Notes under the pieces: generated by a model
Databases searched by the model: none
Told to the model about the DNA's origin: nothing
What the model saw: the letters and a program-made list of their open reading frames with translations, nothing else
In this document: piece after piece, positions 42,301 to 49,623 of the stretch
How positions within the stretch are numbered: the stretch's first letter is position 1
How the letters are laid out: every line of letters begins with the position of its first letter
Source: Kitasatospora phosalacinea
GTDB lineage: Bacteria > Actinomycetota > Actinomycetes > Streptomycetales > Streptomycetaceae
Assembly: GCF_000717185.1 (NCBI RefSeq)
Contig: NZ_JNYE01000036.1
Span: 1-64,000 of the forward strand
Direction: 5' to 3'
DNA length: 64,000 bases
Program-made: the position numbers and the translations under genes

Positions 42301-42446
42301 GTGTAGTCGGCGAGGCGGCGGGCGAGGCGGTCCGCGGTGTCAGCCGGGTGGTCCGCGGTGTCAGCCGGGTGGTCCGCGGTGTCCGCGGGGTGGTCCGCGG
42401 TGTCCGCGGGGCGGTCCGCGGTGTCGGCGGGGCGGGGGCCGGTCAC
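39363..42446 (-). CDS. Glycosyltransferase (GT2 fold) fused to NRPS condensation domain
   Basis: A 1027-residue fusion. Residues about 1-40 are repeats; 40-170 helical, unassigned. About 178-400: GT-A glycosyltransferase (VHVVVPFRDRTRGGRTRNLL, metal motif LDADILAD, then GGFDERFEGWGGEDEDVV as in galactosyl/GalNAc-transferases). About 450-850: condensation domain with LVLSHVLADGG near residue 580 (second histidine and DG of HHxxxDG kept, first replaced by serine), plus NFPGPLL and LVGNALSNAVVP segments. About 930-1027: a tail resembling an adenylation C-subdomain. It probably adds a sugar and also forms an ester or amide from a carrier-bound acyl group. GTG overlaps the pseB stop. Confidence 0.82.
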   Translation of the reverse strand: MTGPRPADTADRPADTADHPADTADHPADTADHPADTADRLARRLADYTVLAHDPAVPAATAGYWELSRAAFAAVDGRTRALAATEPGARAAHAALVAAPADPQRHRALAERLAPLLDSSPERAALAALTARTDGEIWLDHHLGDRHAPGAAAPDTAALRALAAGARHRPAPARPADGPSVHVVVPFRDRTRGGRTRNLLACLLALHDQDYRDGPIRVTVVETDDRPYVRELVEPLADRYLFAAHEGRFNKSWTVNLGLAADRDHDRSTLTCVLDADILADRSFVRRNARRLTELGHTAHVCCDRSLSLDAPATATALTRRCVHGEPDVPLDRLRGVLLREPPGGALWARSGALHRIGGFDERFEGWGGEDEDVVRRLAEDGELRRFDDPLLHLDHPRPAMRTDQDLPFNGHLRPGSWTGADDYGDPHKYAPLRYAPLAFTGTPRPPGPLMWGQRLLWNDSRWMGEEAHYFNLHVTVPVPPGRDLPTALACLGRLVHRHEALRTRVVTAPDGTPRQEVPAAGTVEVLIAPADPGTADQVLDRHRARLLGRTFALDEEWPVRPCVVTVDGAPARITLVLSHVLADGGAAAVLTGELAALLADGPRAELPEPVPQPLDRAAYETSAAGRKLSEAGLARTAAHLRAMPQTNFPGPLLPPDRYRFRRMEMCSPALTEALRRIADRHRTGTSAVLLAAVAVALATATGNRTVAFKTVLGNRVFPEIAPLVGNALSNAVVPAEIGGGTFGELVRAVVRSSMGNLLHSQCDPDARDVLTARTGLERGVHLNLSTFFNDVRAGLEQPVVPRPELDLAALSERTRTGWIGAWERQDATFFFHSRTVGDCPSDTTGACDHVYAMVDTAHLAGDRTDPLLRAVELVAVRAAERDLPLPDLTAAVLATGLTPPDRGPEWLHLDHCAVHPADVRAAVAAALPGRPAEVFVDDTPDGPRLVAHVACQDATVGPGDAGPGDAVGPEDLHRAVVAALPGFPAAVAPHHYVLHPVTGAAAPGRNREEWERLPVRAEGSGRPVPR
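42327..42428 (-). repeat. Five 21-bp repeats coding (ADTADHP)n
   Basis: Near-identical in-frame 21-bp units encode ADTADRP, ADTADHP three times and a partial ADTADR just after the start of the fusion protein. Differences are single bases, so the array is young or kept homogeneous by slippage. It would form a flexible acidic N-terminal arm. Confidence 0.9.
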
Positions 42447-43435
42447 GCCTGTTCCTCCGTCCGGTCGAGCATGGCGCGCAGTTCGTCGACGCCGAGCCAC
42501 AGGTCGTTGCGGTCCGAGGAGTAGGAGAAGCCGTCGGGCACGGGGAGGGCCCCGGCGGGCGGGCGGTAGCCGAGGCCGCTCAGGGCGGGCTGGACGATGT
42601 AGCGGTCACCGAGCCGGACGACCTGCGGCGCGTCGTCGGGGTGGATCATCTCCTCGTGCAGCTTCTCGCCGGGGCGCAGTCCGATCTCGTGCTGCACCCC
42701 GTCGGGGGCGATGGCCTGGGCGAGGTCGGTGATCCGCATGCTGGGGATGCGGGGGACGTACAGTTCGCCGCCCTGCATCTGGTCGAAGGTGTCGAGGACG
42801 AAGCGGACGGCCTGGTCGAGGCCGATCCAGAACCTGGTCATCCGCTTGTCGGTGATCGGCAGGCTCCGGCCGGCCCGGGCGGTGGCGCGGAAGAAGGGCA
42901 CGACGGAGCCGCGGCTGCCGAGCACGTTGCCGTAGCGCACGACGGCGTACCGGGTGCCGTGCGGGGCGGTCTCGGCGTTGGCGGCGACGAAGAGCTTGTC
43001 GGCGACGAGCTTGGTGCCGCCGTAGAGGTTGACCGGGCGGCAGGCCTTGTCCGTGGAGAGCGCGACGACCTTGGCGACGCCGGCCTCGGCCGCGGCGTCG
43101 GCGACGTTCTGGGAGCCGGTGATGTTGGTGCGGATGAACTCGGCGGGATTGGACTCGCCCGCGTCGACCTGCTTGAGCGCGGCGGCGTGCACGACGTGGT
43201 CGACGCCCCGCATCGCCGTGCGCAGGCGGTCGCGGTCGCGGACGTCGCCGATGACCCAGTGGATCCGGGGGTCGTCGGCGAACAGCCGGCGGGCCTCGTA
43301 CTGCTTGAGCTCGTCGCGCGAGTAGACGACCACCCGCGCGGGGTCGCCGTGGTCGAGGACCTGCCGCAGGAGGGCCTTGCCGAAGGAGCCGGTGGCTCCG
43401 GTGACCAGCAGGGACGCGCCTCGAAGTGTTTCCAA
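42443..43435 (-). CDS. pseB: UDP-GlcNAc 4,6-dehydratase, inverting (PseB-like)
   Basis: A 330-residue extended SDR: LLVTGATGSFGKALLRQVLDHG, YSRDELKQYE, VHAAALKQVDAGESNP and VVALSTDKACRPVNLYGGTKLVADKLF, the motifs of PseB/FlaA1 dehydratases, where the usual catalytic Tyr-Lys pair is YGGTK. It converts UDP-GlcNAc to a 4-keto-6-deoxy sugar, the first step to pseudaminic-acid-type sugars and other diamino trideoxy sugars. TTG start at 43435. Its stop overlaps the start of the fusion gene. Confidence 0.9.
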   Translation of the reverse strand: METLRGASLLVTGATGSFGKALLRQVLDHGDPARVVVYSRDELKQYEARRLFADDPRIHWVIGDVRDRDRLRTAMRGVDHVVHAAALKQVDAGESNPAEFIRTNITGSQNVADAAAEAGVAKVVALSTDKACRPVNLYGGTKLVADKLFVAANAETAPHGTRYAVVRYGNVLGSRGSVVPFFRATARAGRSLPITDKRMTRFWIGLDQAVRFVLDTFDQMQGGELYVPRIPSMRITDLAQAIAPDGVQHEIGLRPGEKLHEEMIHPDDAPQVVRLGDRYIVQPALSGLGYRPPAGALPVPDGFSYSSDRNDLWLGVDELRAMLDRTEEQA

Positions 43436-43454
43436 GTCTCTCAGCTCCGTTCGT

Positions 43455-44387
43455 TCAGGGGAGGTCGGCCAGCTGGTCGGCCACCAGGCGCGACAGCGCG
43501 GAGGACACCGGGGACCAGCCCAGTGCCGCCCGGGTGTCGGCGGTGTCGGCGACCAGGTAGGGCGTGTCCTGCTCGGGCGCGGGACGGTGGACCACCGGGA
43601 CGGGGCGGCCGGTGGCCCGTCCCACCTCGGCGAGGACGTCCCGGACGCTCGCCGGCGTGGCGCCCAGGTTGAGGACGCGGTGTTCCCCGTCCGGGCTGCG
43701 GACCAGCGCGGCGGCCACGGCGGCGGCCACGTCGCGGACGTGGACGAAGTCGCGCATCGCGCTGCCGTCGCCGTTGACGGTGAGCGCGGGCGAGCGGCCG
43801 GTCGCGGCGGCGACGGCCCTCGGGATCAGGGCGACCGGGTTGGGTCGTCCGCCGTACGGCGTGCGGCCGGCGGCGTTGAACAGGCGCAGGCCCGTCGCGC
43901 CGAGGACGCCGCTCTCGACGGCGGCGGTGACGGCCCGTTCGGCCGCGAGCTTGGCCCGTCCGTAGGTGCTGCGCGGGCTGCCCGCGTCGCAGGTGCGCAG
44001 CGGCCGCTCCAGCGGACGGCCGTAGACGGCGGAGCTGGAGAGGTGAACCAGCGTCAGCGGGCGGCCGCTGCGCCGGGATTCGGCCCGCAGTGCGGCCAGC
44101 AGGTGGGCGGTCCCCTCGGTGATAACCTTCCGCTGCCGTTCGGCGGCTTCGGCGGAGGACTGCCTGACCGTGCCGTCGGCGGCGAGGTGGCAGACCGCGT
44201 CGACCCCGCGGACCGCGTCGGCCAGCTCGGCCGGGCGGAGGACGTCGCCGCGGCGGGCGAGGACGGGCCGGGGCCAGCTCCGCCGGGTGCGGTGCTCCAG
44301 TGCGACCACCTCCGTGCCCCCGGCCGCCAGCCGGTGCACCACCGCCTGTCCGAGGTATCCGCACGCCCCGGTGACCAGTACCCGCAT
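43455..44387 (-). CDS. NAD-dependent sugar epimerase/dehydratase
   Basis: A 310-residue extended SDR: MRVLVTGACGYLGQAVVHRLAAGG at the N-terminus, VCHLAADGTV, LVHLSSSAVYGRPLERPL, STYGRAKLAAERAV (YxxxK), and RDFVHVRDVAAAV. This is the GalE/RmlB-like group and acts on a nucleotide sugar. ATG behind GGAGGACGAA. Divergent from the pseG-like gene with only 25 bp between the two start codons. Confidence 0.88.
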   Translation of the reverse strand: MRVLVTGACGYLGQAVVHRLAAGGTEVVALEHRTRRSWPRPVLARRGDVLRPAELADAVRGVDAVCHLAADGTVRQSSAEAAERQRKVITEGTAHLLAALRAESRRSGRPLTLVHLSSSAVYGRPLERPLRTCDAGSPRSTYGRAKLAAERAVTAAVESGVLGATGLRLFNAAGRTPYGGRPNPVALIPRAVAAATGRSPALTVNGDGSAMRDFVHVRDVAAAVAAALVRSPDGEHRVLNLGATPASVRDVLAEVGRATGRPVPVVHRPAPEQDTPYLVADTADTRAALGWSPVSSALSRLVADQLADLP

Positions 44388-44392
44388 TTCGT

Positions 44393-44402
44393 CCTCCGGA
44401 GG
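44393..44402. promoter_or_regulatory. Palindromic double ribosome binding site CCTCCGGAGG
   Basis: The 25-bp gap between two divergent start codons (44387 and 44413) centres on this perfect palindrome. Each strand reads GGAGG upstream of its own gene. There is no room for promoters, so each transcript must begin inside the opposing gene and the two mRNAs must overlap. Confidence 0.75.
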
Positions 44403-44412
44403 GAGCCGCACC

Positions 44413-45558
44413 ATGGCGGTGGTTTCGGACCGTGCCGCAGCGCACCCGGCCCGCGGGGCCCGCCCGCTGCGGGTGGGCCTGCGCGCCGACGCGTCGGCGG
44501 CCGTGGGCGGCGGCCACATGATGCGCTGCCTGGCGCTCGCCGAGGAACTGCGCCGGCAGGGCGCCGAGGCGGTGCTGCTCGGGTCGGTGGACGGCCTCGA
44601 CTGGCTGCGCGAGCAGCTCGCCGAACGCCGCCTGGAGCTGCTGCCCGGCCCGTCCGACCCGGCCGGGCTGGTGGAGGCCGCCCGCGCGGCGGCGCTGGAC
44701 GCGGTGGTCCTCGACTCGTACGCGCTGGCCGCGGAGTGCTCGGCCGCGCTGCGCTCCGCCGGGCTGCCGGTCGCCGTGATCGTCGACGGCACCACCCGCG
44801 GGCAGAGCGCCGACCTGGTGATCGACCAGGCGGTGGGCTCGCCCGACATGAGTTCCGTCCTTCCGGAGACGACCGGGGGGGCTGGGGAGGCTGGGGGTGA
44901 ACGGCCGCGCCGGCTCGGCGGCTTCGAGCACGCGCTGGTCCGCGGCGCCGTGCTCGCCGCCCGCGACGGCGCCGGGTCCGGGTCCGGGTCCGGTCCCGGC
45001 GCGGTGCCGCACGTGCTGTGCTTCTTCGGCGCCACCGACCCGTACGGGGCCGCGCCCGACGCCGTCGCCGCGCTGCTGGCCACCGGGCTGCCGGTGCGGC
45101 TGACCGTGGTGGCCGCCGGGGCCGGACCGCGCGGGGCTGTCGAGGCGCTGGCCGTGGGCCCTGGGCAGGTGGTCCGGGTGACCCCGCCGGTCGCCGACCT
45201 GCCGGGGCTGGCGCGGGAGGCCGACGCGGTGGTCACCGCGGCGGGCAGCTCGGTGCTGGACCTGCTGTGCCTGGGGCGGGCGGTGGCGGTGCTGGTGGTC
45301 GCCGAGGCCCAGTGGCCGGTCTACCGGGCGGTGGTGGACGCCGGTCTGGTGGTCGGCCTGGGCGCGCTGGAGTCGCTGCGCGGGGCCGGGAGCGCCCGGG
45401 TGCGGGCGGTGGCCGCGCTGCGGGAGCTGCTCGCCGACGGGTCGGCCCGGGCCGGGCTGGCGCGCCGGGGGGCCGCCGCGGTCGACGGGTCGGGCTGCGT
45501 GCGCGTCGCCGGGGCGCTGCTCGGGCTCGCCCGGTCGGGGCGGGAGCAGGCCGGCTGA
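44413..45558 (+). CDS. pseG: PseG-like UDP-sugar hydrolase / glycosyltransferase-fold protein
   Basis: A 381-residue GT-B-fold protein: LRVGLRADASAAVGGGHMMRCLALAEELRRQGAEAVLL is the PseG signature (GxGHxxRC). AALDAVVLDSYALAAE and VIVDGTTRGQSADLVIDQ follow, and VVTAAGSSVLDLLCLGRAVAVLVVAEAQ is the nucleotide-binding part. PseG removes UDP from 2,4-diacetamido-trideoxy sugars. Longer than typical PseG, with a Gly-Ser rich insert near residue 190. No pseC, pseH or pseI gene is obvious, so the sugar may be used differently from a nonulosonate. Confidence 0.82.
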   Translation: MAVVSDRAAAHPARGARPLRVGLRADASAAVGGGHMMRCLALAEELRRQGAEAVLLGSVDGLDWLREQLAERRLELLPGPSDPAGLVEAARAAALDAVVLDSYALAAECSAALRSAGLPVAVIVDGTTRGQSADLVIDQAVGSPDMSSVLPETTGGAGEAGGERPRRLGGFEHALVRGAVLAARDGAGSGSGSGPGAVPHVLCFFGATDPYGAAPDAVAALLATGLPVRLTVVAAGAGPRGAVEALAVGPGQVVRVTPPVADLPGLAREADAVVTAAGSSVLDLLCLGRAVAVLVVAEAQWPVYRAVVDAGLVVGLGALESLRGAGSARVRAVAALRELLADGSARAGLARRGAAAVDGSGCVRVAGALLGLARSGREQAG

Positions 45559-45595
45559 CGTCCGGGCGGCCGGGGGCCGGGCGGGCCGGGACCGG

Positions 45596-46159
45596 TCAGC
45601 GCTTCGTCGCCAGGACGAAGCCGCTGCCGACGGCCAGTTCGACCGCCACCAGGTCGGGGTGGCCGAGCAGGGTGGCCTTGATCTCGGCCACCTTGGCGAC
45701 GTGCTCCGGCTCCGCGTAGCGGGCGGGGTCGAGGTCGTCGACGATGAGCACGCCGCCGGGCCGCAGCGCAGCGATGGTGCGGTCGAGCCCGGTCCACTTG
45801 CCACCCGGCGCGTCCGCGAAGATCAGGTCGAACTGGCCGAGTTCGCCGAGGAGTTGCTCGGCGTCGCCGAGGTGCAGCCGCACTCCGGCGGGCCAGTTCC
45901 CGGCTCCGGCGAGTTCCGCGACGGCGGCGTCGTTGTCCACCGAGTGGACCTCGACGTCGTCACGGCCCCCCAGCCCGCGCACGATCCAGGCGAGGCCGAC
46001 GCCGACCCCGGTGCCGAGCTCCAGGATGCGGCCGCCCCGGGGCACCGCCGCGCTCAGCACGGCGAGCAGCTCCCCGGCCGGCGGCTCGCAGGAATAGGCG
46101 AAGCCATGTGCCCGGGACCGCTCGGCGGCCGATTCGACAATTGCCACCAATTCGTCCAT
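45596..46159 (-). CDS. O-methyltransferase-like SAM-dependent enzyme
   Basis: A 187-residue protein: GGRILELGTGVGVGLAWIVRGLGGRDDVEVHSVDNDAAV contains motif I and the acidic end of motif II. LGQFDLIFADAPGGKWTGLDRTIAALRPGGVLIVDDLDPARY resembles catechol/caffeoyl-type O-methyltransferases with a metal-binding aspartate (ADAP, DDLD). Start at ATG 46159 behind AGGAGA. A GC-rich hairpin CCCTCCGG-N6-CCGGAGGG lies 19 bases upstream. Divergent from the E1 alpha gene. Confidence 0.8.
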   Translation of the reverse strand: MDELVAIVESAAERSRAHGFAYSCEPPAGELLAVLSAAVPRGGRILELGTGVGVGLAWIVRGLGGRDDVEVHSVDNDAAVAELAGAGNWPAGVRLHLGDAEQLLGELGQFDLIFADAPGGKWTGLDRTIAALRPGGVLIVDDLDPARYAEPEHVAKVAEIKATLLGHPDLVAVELAVGSGFVLATKR

Positions 46160-46520
46160 GACCTGTCTCCTAATCAGCCCTCCGGGGTGATCCGGAGGGG
46201 CCGTTCGCACGGCCGCTTCGGACGGCCCGACGGTGCCGATGCTATTCGACTCATTTACGGAACCGCAAGCACGACAGGGCCCTTGACGGACCATCAGGAC
46301 AAAAGTGATCTAGACCAATCGCTTGCCAGCGGCCAGCCCCCTGGGTAGTGTCGGTCGTGATCCAACAGGCGTCCCACCACCGAGAAGCCAGGGTCACAGC
46401 ACCTACCTCGGACTTCGAGCCACACCATGCTCGTCCGAGCGCGCCGGTCCTCCATCGAGGCCGCACCCGTGCTTCCACTGCCCTTGACACCTTCATCTAT
46501 TCCGCTCCGGCGAAGGCGAA
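46160..46520. promoter_or_regulatory. Divergent control region before the E1 alpha gene
   Basis: This 361-bp gap holds no gene. It contains the inverted repeat CCCTCCGG/CCGGAGGG (46178-46199), and a vegetative-type promoter for the plus strand: TTGCCA (46323-46328), 17 bases, TAGTGT (46346-46351). A second TTGACA at 46484 lacks a convincing -10. The plus-strand operon of eight overlapping genes starts at 46521. Confidence 0.5.
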
Positions 46521-47528
46521 ATGACGGTTAACCGGAATCCTTTCCCCAACGGTGCAGAAATCGGACGGAATGGGTTCGACCTGTTCTCCGCATATTCCTG
46601 CATGGCGCTCATCCGCGAGTACGAGGAGCGCGTGATGGAACTGCGCACGGCCGGCGAGGTGGTCGGTCCCGTGCACCCGTACATCGGCCAGGAGGCGATC
46701 GCGGTCGGCGTCTGCGCCGCCCTGCGCGCCGGCGACTCGATCGTCAGCCACTACCGGGGCCACGGCCACGCCCTCGCCCGCGGCGTGTCGATGGACGCGC
46801 TCACCGCCGAACTGCTCGGCCGCAAGAGCGGCCTGTGCGGCGGCCGGGCCGCCGCGCTGGTCTCCGACCCGGCCGTCAACCTGCTGCTCTCCAGCGGGAT
46901 CATCGGCGCGGGCATCCCGATCGCGGCCGGCGCCGCGATGACCTCGCAGGTCCGGGGCAGCGGCGACGTGGCGGTGGTGTTCCTCGGCGACGGCGGGCTC
47001 GGCAGCGGCGTCGTGCACGAGACGCTGCTGATGGCGACCGCCCAGCGCCTGCCGCTGATCCTGGTCTGCGAGCACAACAGCTACCAGGGCGGCACCCGCA
47101 GCGAGGAGGTCTACCCCGACCTCGACCTGACCCGGATCCCGCTCGGCCACCGGATGCGGACCGTCTCCGTCGACGGCAACGACGTGACCGCCGTCCACGA
47201 GGCGGCCGCCGAGGCGGTCGCCGCCGCCCGCAGCGGCGCCGGCCCCACCTTCGTCGAGGCCCGCACCTACCTCACCCGCTTCCACCTCCAGTTCGACAAG
47301 CCGTCCACCGAGCGCCGCCCCGCCGCGGAGCTCGCGCACTGGCTCGACCGCGACCCGCTGCAACTCGCCCACCGGCGGCTGCTCGCCGCGGGCACCGCGG
47401 ACGAGGACCTGGCCGCGGTGGCCCGGGCGGCCGCCGAGCGGGTGGCCGCAGCCGTCGCGTTCGCCCGCTCGGCGCCCTGGCCGGCCCCTTCCGACGTATC
47501 GACCAACGTGTGGGCGGAGAAGCCGTGA
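46521..47528 (+). CDS. Thiamine-diphosphate E1 component, alpha subunit (PDH/acetoin type)
   Basis: A 335-residue protein: MALIREYEERVMELRTAGEVVGPVHPYIGQEAIAVG, SHYRGHGHALARGV, and the ThDP motif VFLGDGGLGSGVVHETLLMATAQRLPLILVCEHN. This is the alpha chain of 2-oxo acid dehydrogenase E1. No E2 or E3 gene is in the cluster, so the pair may transfer the activated aldehyde from pyruvate to a sugar or other acceptor. AviB1/AviB2 of avilamycin, which make a two-carbon sugar branch, are a precedent. GTGA overlap with the beta gene. Confidence 0.88.
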   Translation: MTVNRNPFPNGAEIGRNGFDLFSAYSCMALIREYEERVMELRTAGEVVGPVHPYIGQEAIAVGVCAALRAGDSIVSHYRGHGHALARGVSMDALTAELLGRKSGLCGGRAAALVSDPAVNLLLSSGIIGAGIPIAAGAAMTSQVRGSGDVAVVFLGDGGLGSGVVHETLLMATAQRLPLILVCEHNSYQGGTRSEEVYPDLDLTRIPLGHRMRTVSVDGNDVTAVHEAAAEAVAAARSGAGPTFVEARTYLTRFHLQFDKPSTERRPAAELAHWLDRDPLQLAHRRLLAAGTADEDLAAVARAAAERVAAAVAFARSAPWPAPSDVSTNVWAEKP

Positions 47529-48478
47529 ACGAACTCGCAGTGCTCGACGTCGTCCTGGAGGACGAACTGCGCCGGGACGACTCCCTGGTGTTCCTGGCGA
47601 CCAGCACCCCGCCGGAGTGGCGCCGCGAGTTCGGCGAGGCCCGGATCCGCACCTGCGCCATCTCCGAGCAGGCCATGGTCGGCGCCGCGGTCGGCGCCGC
47701 GATGACCGGGCTGAGGCCGGTGGTCGACCTCAACCGGGCCTCCTTCTCCTTCCTGGTGATGGACCAGCTCGTCAACCACGCCGCCCGCCTGCACTACCTC
47801 ACCGACGGCGGCTACCGCGCGCCGATGGTGGTCACCTCCGCCACCCGCGGCCGCCAGCAGCTCGGCCCGCAGAACGAGCAGTGCCCGTACGGGGTCTTCA
47901 TGCAGATCCCGGGCATCCGGGTGGCCGTGCCCGGCACCGCCGAGGACGCCTGCGCCCTGCTGCGCTCGGCCGTCCGCGAGAGCGGCCCGGTGATGCTGTT
48001 CATCGCGCCGGAGCTGGCCCGCGGCGCCAACCTCCGGGCGGCCCTCACCGCCCCGCCGGTGCCGTTCGGCGAGGCCATGCTCCGCCACCGGGGCGACGCC
48101 GCGACGGTGGTGGCGATCGGCGGCGCCGTCCGTCCGGCCGTCGAAGGGGTGGCCGCGCTCGCCGCGCAGGGCATCGACTGCGACCTGATCGATCCGCGCA
48201 CCCTCGTCCCGCTGGACGTCGAGGCCCTCGCCTCCTCGCTGCGCCGCACCGGCCGGCTGGTCCTGGTGGACGACGGCCCGCGCTCGGGCGCGCCCGCCCA
48301 GATCCTCTCCGCGCTGTACGACGTGCCCGGGCTGCCGGAGGCGCTCGGCGGCCGGGTCGCCTTCGTGTGCGCCCCCGACTCGCCGGTGCCGTCCACGCCC
48401 GCGCTGGAGCAGTACACCTGGCCCGAGCCGCAGGCGGTGGCCGCAGCCGTGCGCCGACTGGCGGAGCCCCGGCCGTGA
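47525..48478 (+). CDS. Thiamine-diphosphate E1 component, beta subunit
   Basis: A 317-residue transketolase-like pyrimidine domain plus C-terminal domain: ISEQAMVGAAVGAAMTGLRPVVDLN carries the conserved glutamate that activates ThDP. TSATRGRQQLGPQNEQ and FMQIPGIRVAVPGTAEDA are E1 beta landmarks, and VDDGPRSGAPAQILSALYD is in the tail. It forms an alpha2beta2 enzyme with the preceding product. GTG start overlapping the alpha stop; stop overlaps the aminotransferase start. Confidence 0.88.
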   Translation: MNELAVLDVVLEDELRRDDSLVFLATSTPPEWRREFGEARIRTCAISEQAMVGAAVGAAMTGLRPVVDLNRASFSFLVMDQLVNHAARLHYLTDGGYRAPMVVTSATRGRQQLGPQNEQCPYGVFMQIPGIRVAVPGTAEDACALLRSAVRESGPVMLFIAPELARGANLRAALTAPPVPFGEAMLRHRGDAATVVAIGGAVRPAVEGVAALAAQGIDCDLIDPRTLVPLDVEALASSLRRTGRLVLVDDGPRSGAPAQILSALYDVPGLPEALGGRVAFVCAPDSPVPSTPALEQYTWPEPQAVAAAVRRLAEPRP

Positions 48479-49623
48479 CCACGGCGGTCGGCCGGACGAG
48501 CCGCGGCTCGGCGTTCACGATCGCCGCGGCCGCCGACCGGCTGGAGCGGGCCGGACGGTCCGTGGTGCGGCTGGAACTGGGCGTCCCCGACCTCCCGCCC
48601 CCGCCGGAGGCGCAGGAGGCGCTCGCCGCCGCACTCGGCCGGCCCTCGGCGTACACCCCGCCGGCCGGGCTGCCCGAGGTCCGGGCCCACGTCGCCGCCC
48701 ACTACTCCGGCGTGCTCGGGCGGCCGGTCGCCGCCGACGAGGTGCTGCTGGTGCCCGGCAGCAACCTGGTCCTGCACGGCGTCCTGCTCGCCACCGTCCG
48801 CCCCGGCGACGAGGTGCTGCTGCCCGACCCGGGCTTCCCCCCGTACGCCGAGCTGGTCAGGCTCGCCGGTGCCGTGCCGGTCTGCTACCCGCTGCGCGCC
48901 GAGCGGGGCCACGCCCCCGACCCGGCCGAGGTCGCCGCCCTGGTGACCCCCCGGACCAGGCTGCTCATCCTGAACACGCCGAACAACCCGACCGGCGCCG
49001 TCACCCCCGGCACGACGGTGGCCGCCCTGGCCGCACTGGCCCGGCGCGGCGGGTTCCGGCTGCTGCTCGACGACGCCTACCGCGAACTCGTCTACGACGG
49101 CAGCCCGCCCGCCGCGGCCGCGCTCGCGCCCGACGACCCGGTGGTCCTGATGGACAGCCTGTCCAAGAGCCACTCGCTGTGCGGCTGGCGGGTCGGCATC
49201 GCCGTCGCCGACCGCCGACTCGTCCGCGAACTCGCCGAACTGATGACCAACCTGCACTGCTGCATGCCCGACGTCATCCAGCGCGCCGTCCCCGCCGCCC
49301 TCCGCGCGCACCACCGGGTCCGCGCGCTGGCCGCCGAACTGCGCACCCGCCGCGACCTGGTGACCGGGCGGCTGTCGGACATGCCCGGCATCCGCCTGCA
49401 CCCGCCGGGCGGCGCCTTCTACGCCTTCCCCGACATCACCGCCACCGGCCTGACCGACGAGCAGTTCGCCGACCGGCTGCTGCACCGGGCCGGCGTCGCC
49501 GTCGTCCCCGGATCGCTCTACGGGCGGCACGGCCGGGGCCACGTCCGCATCGCCTTCACCCGTCCGTCGGACCAGCTCACCGCAGGCATGGACCGGTTAC
49601 ACGACTTCCTGGAGTCCCTATGA
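48475..49623 (+). CDS. PLP-dependent aminotransferase, class I/II (AspC-like)
   Basis: A 382-residue fold-type I enzyme: RLELGVPDLPPPPEAQEAL, LILNTPNNPTGAVT (NNPTG), LLLDDAYRELVYDG, and SLSKSHSLCGWRVGIAVA with the PLP lysine. It either aminates a 2-oxo acid to make the amino acid loaded on the carrier protein or aminates a keto sugar; the fold family favours an amino-acid substrate. Overlaps both neighbours (GTGA and ATGA). Confidence 0.9.
   Translation: MTTAVGRTSRGSAFTIAAAADRLERAGRSVVRLELGVPDLPPPPEAQEALAAALGRPSAYTPPAGLPEVRAHVAAHYSGVLGRPVAADEVLLVPGSNLVLHGVLLATVRPGDEVLLPDPGFPPYAELVRLAGAVPVCYPLRAERGHAPDPAEVAALVTPRTRLLILNTPNNPTGAVTPGTTVAALAALARRGGFRLLLDDAYRELVYDGSPPAAAALAPDDPVVLMDSLSKSHSLCGWRVGIAVADRRLVRELAELMTNLHCCMPDVIQRAVPAALRAHHRVRALAAELRTRRDLVTGRLSDMPGIRLHPPGGAFYAFPDITATGLTDEQFADRLLHRAGVAVVPGSLYGRHGRGHVRIAFTRPSDQLTAGMDRLHDFLESL

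Noticed and set aside
46484..46512. TTGACA at 46484 as the promoter of the E1 alpha operon
   Set aside because: No acceptable -10 at 16-18 bases; the pair TTGCCA/TAGTGT further upstream fits better.
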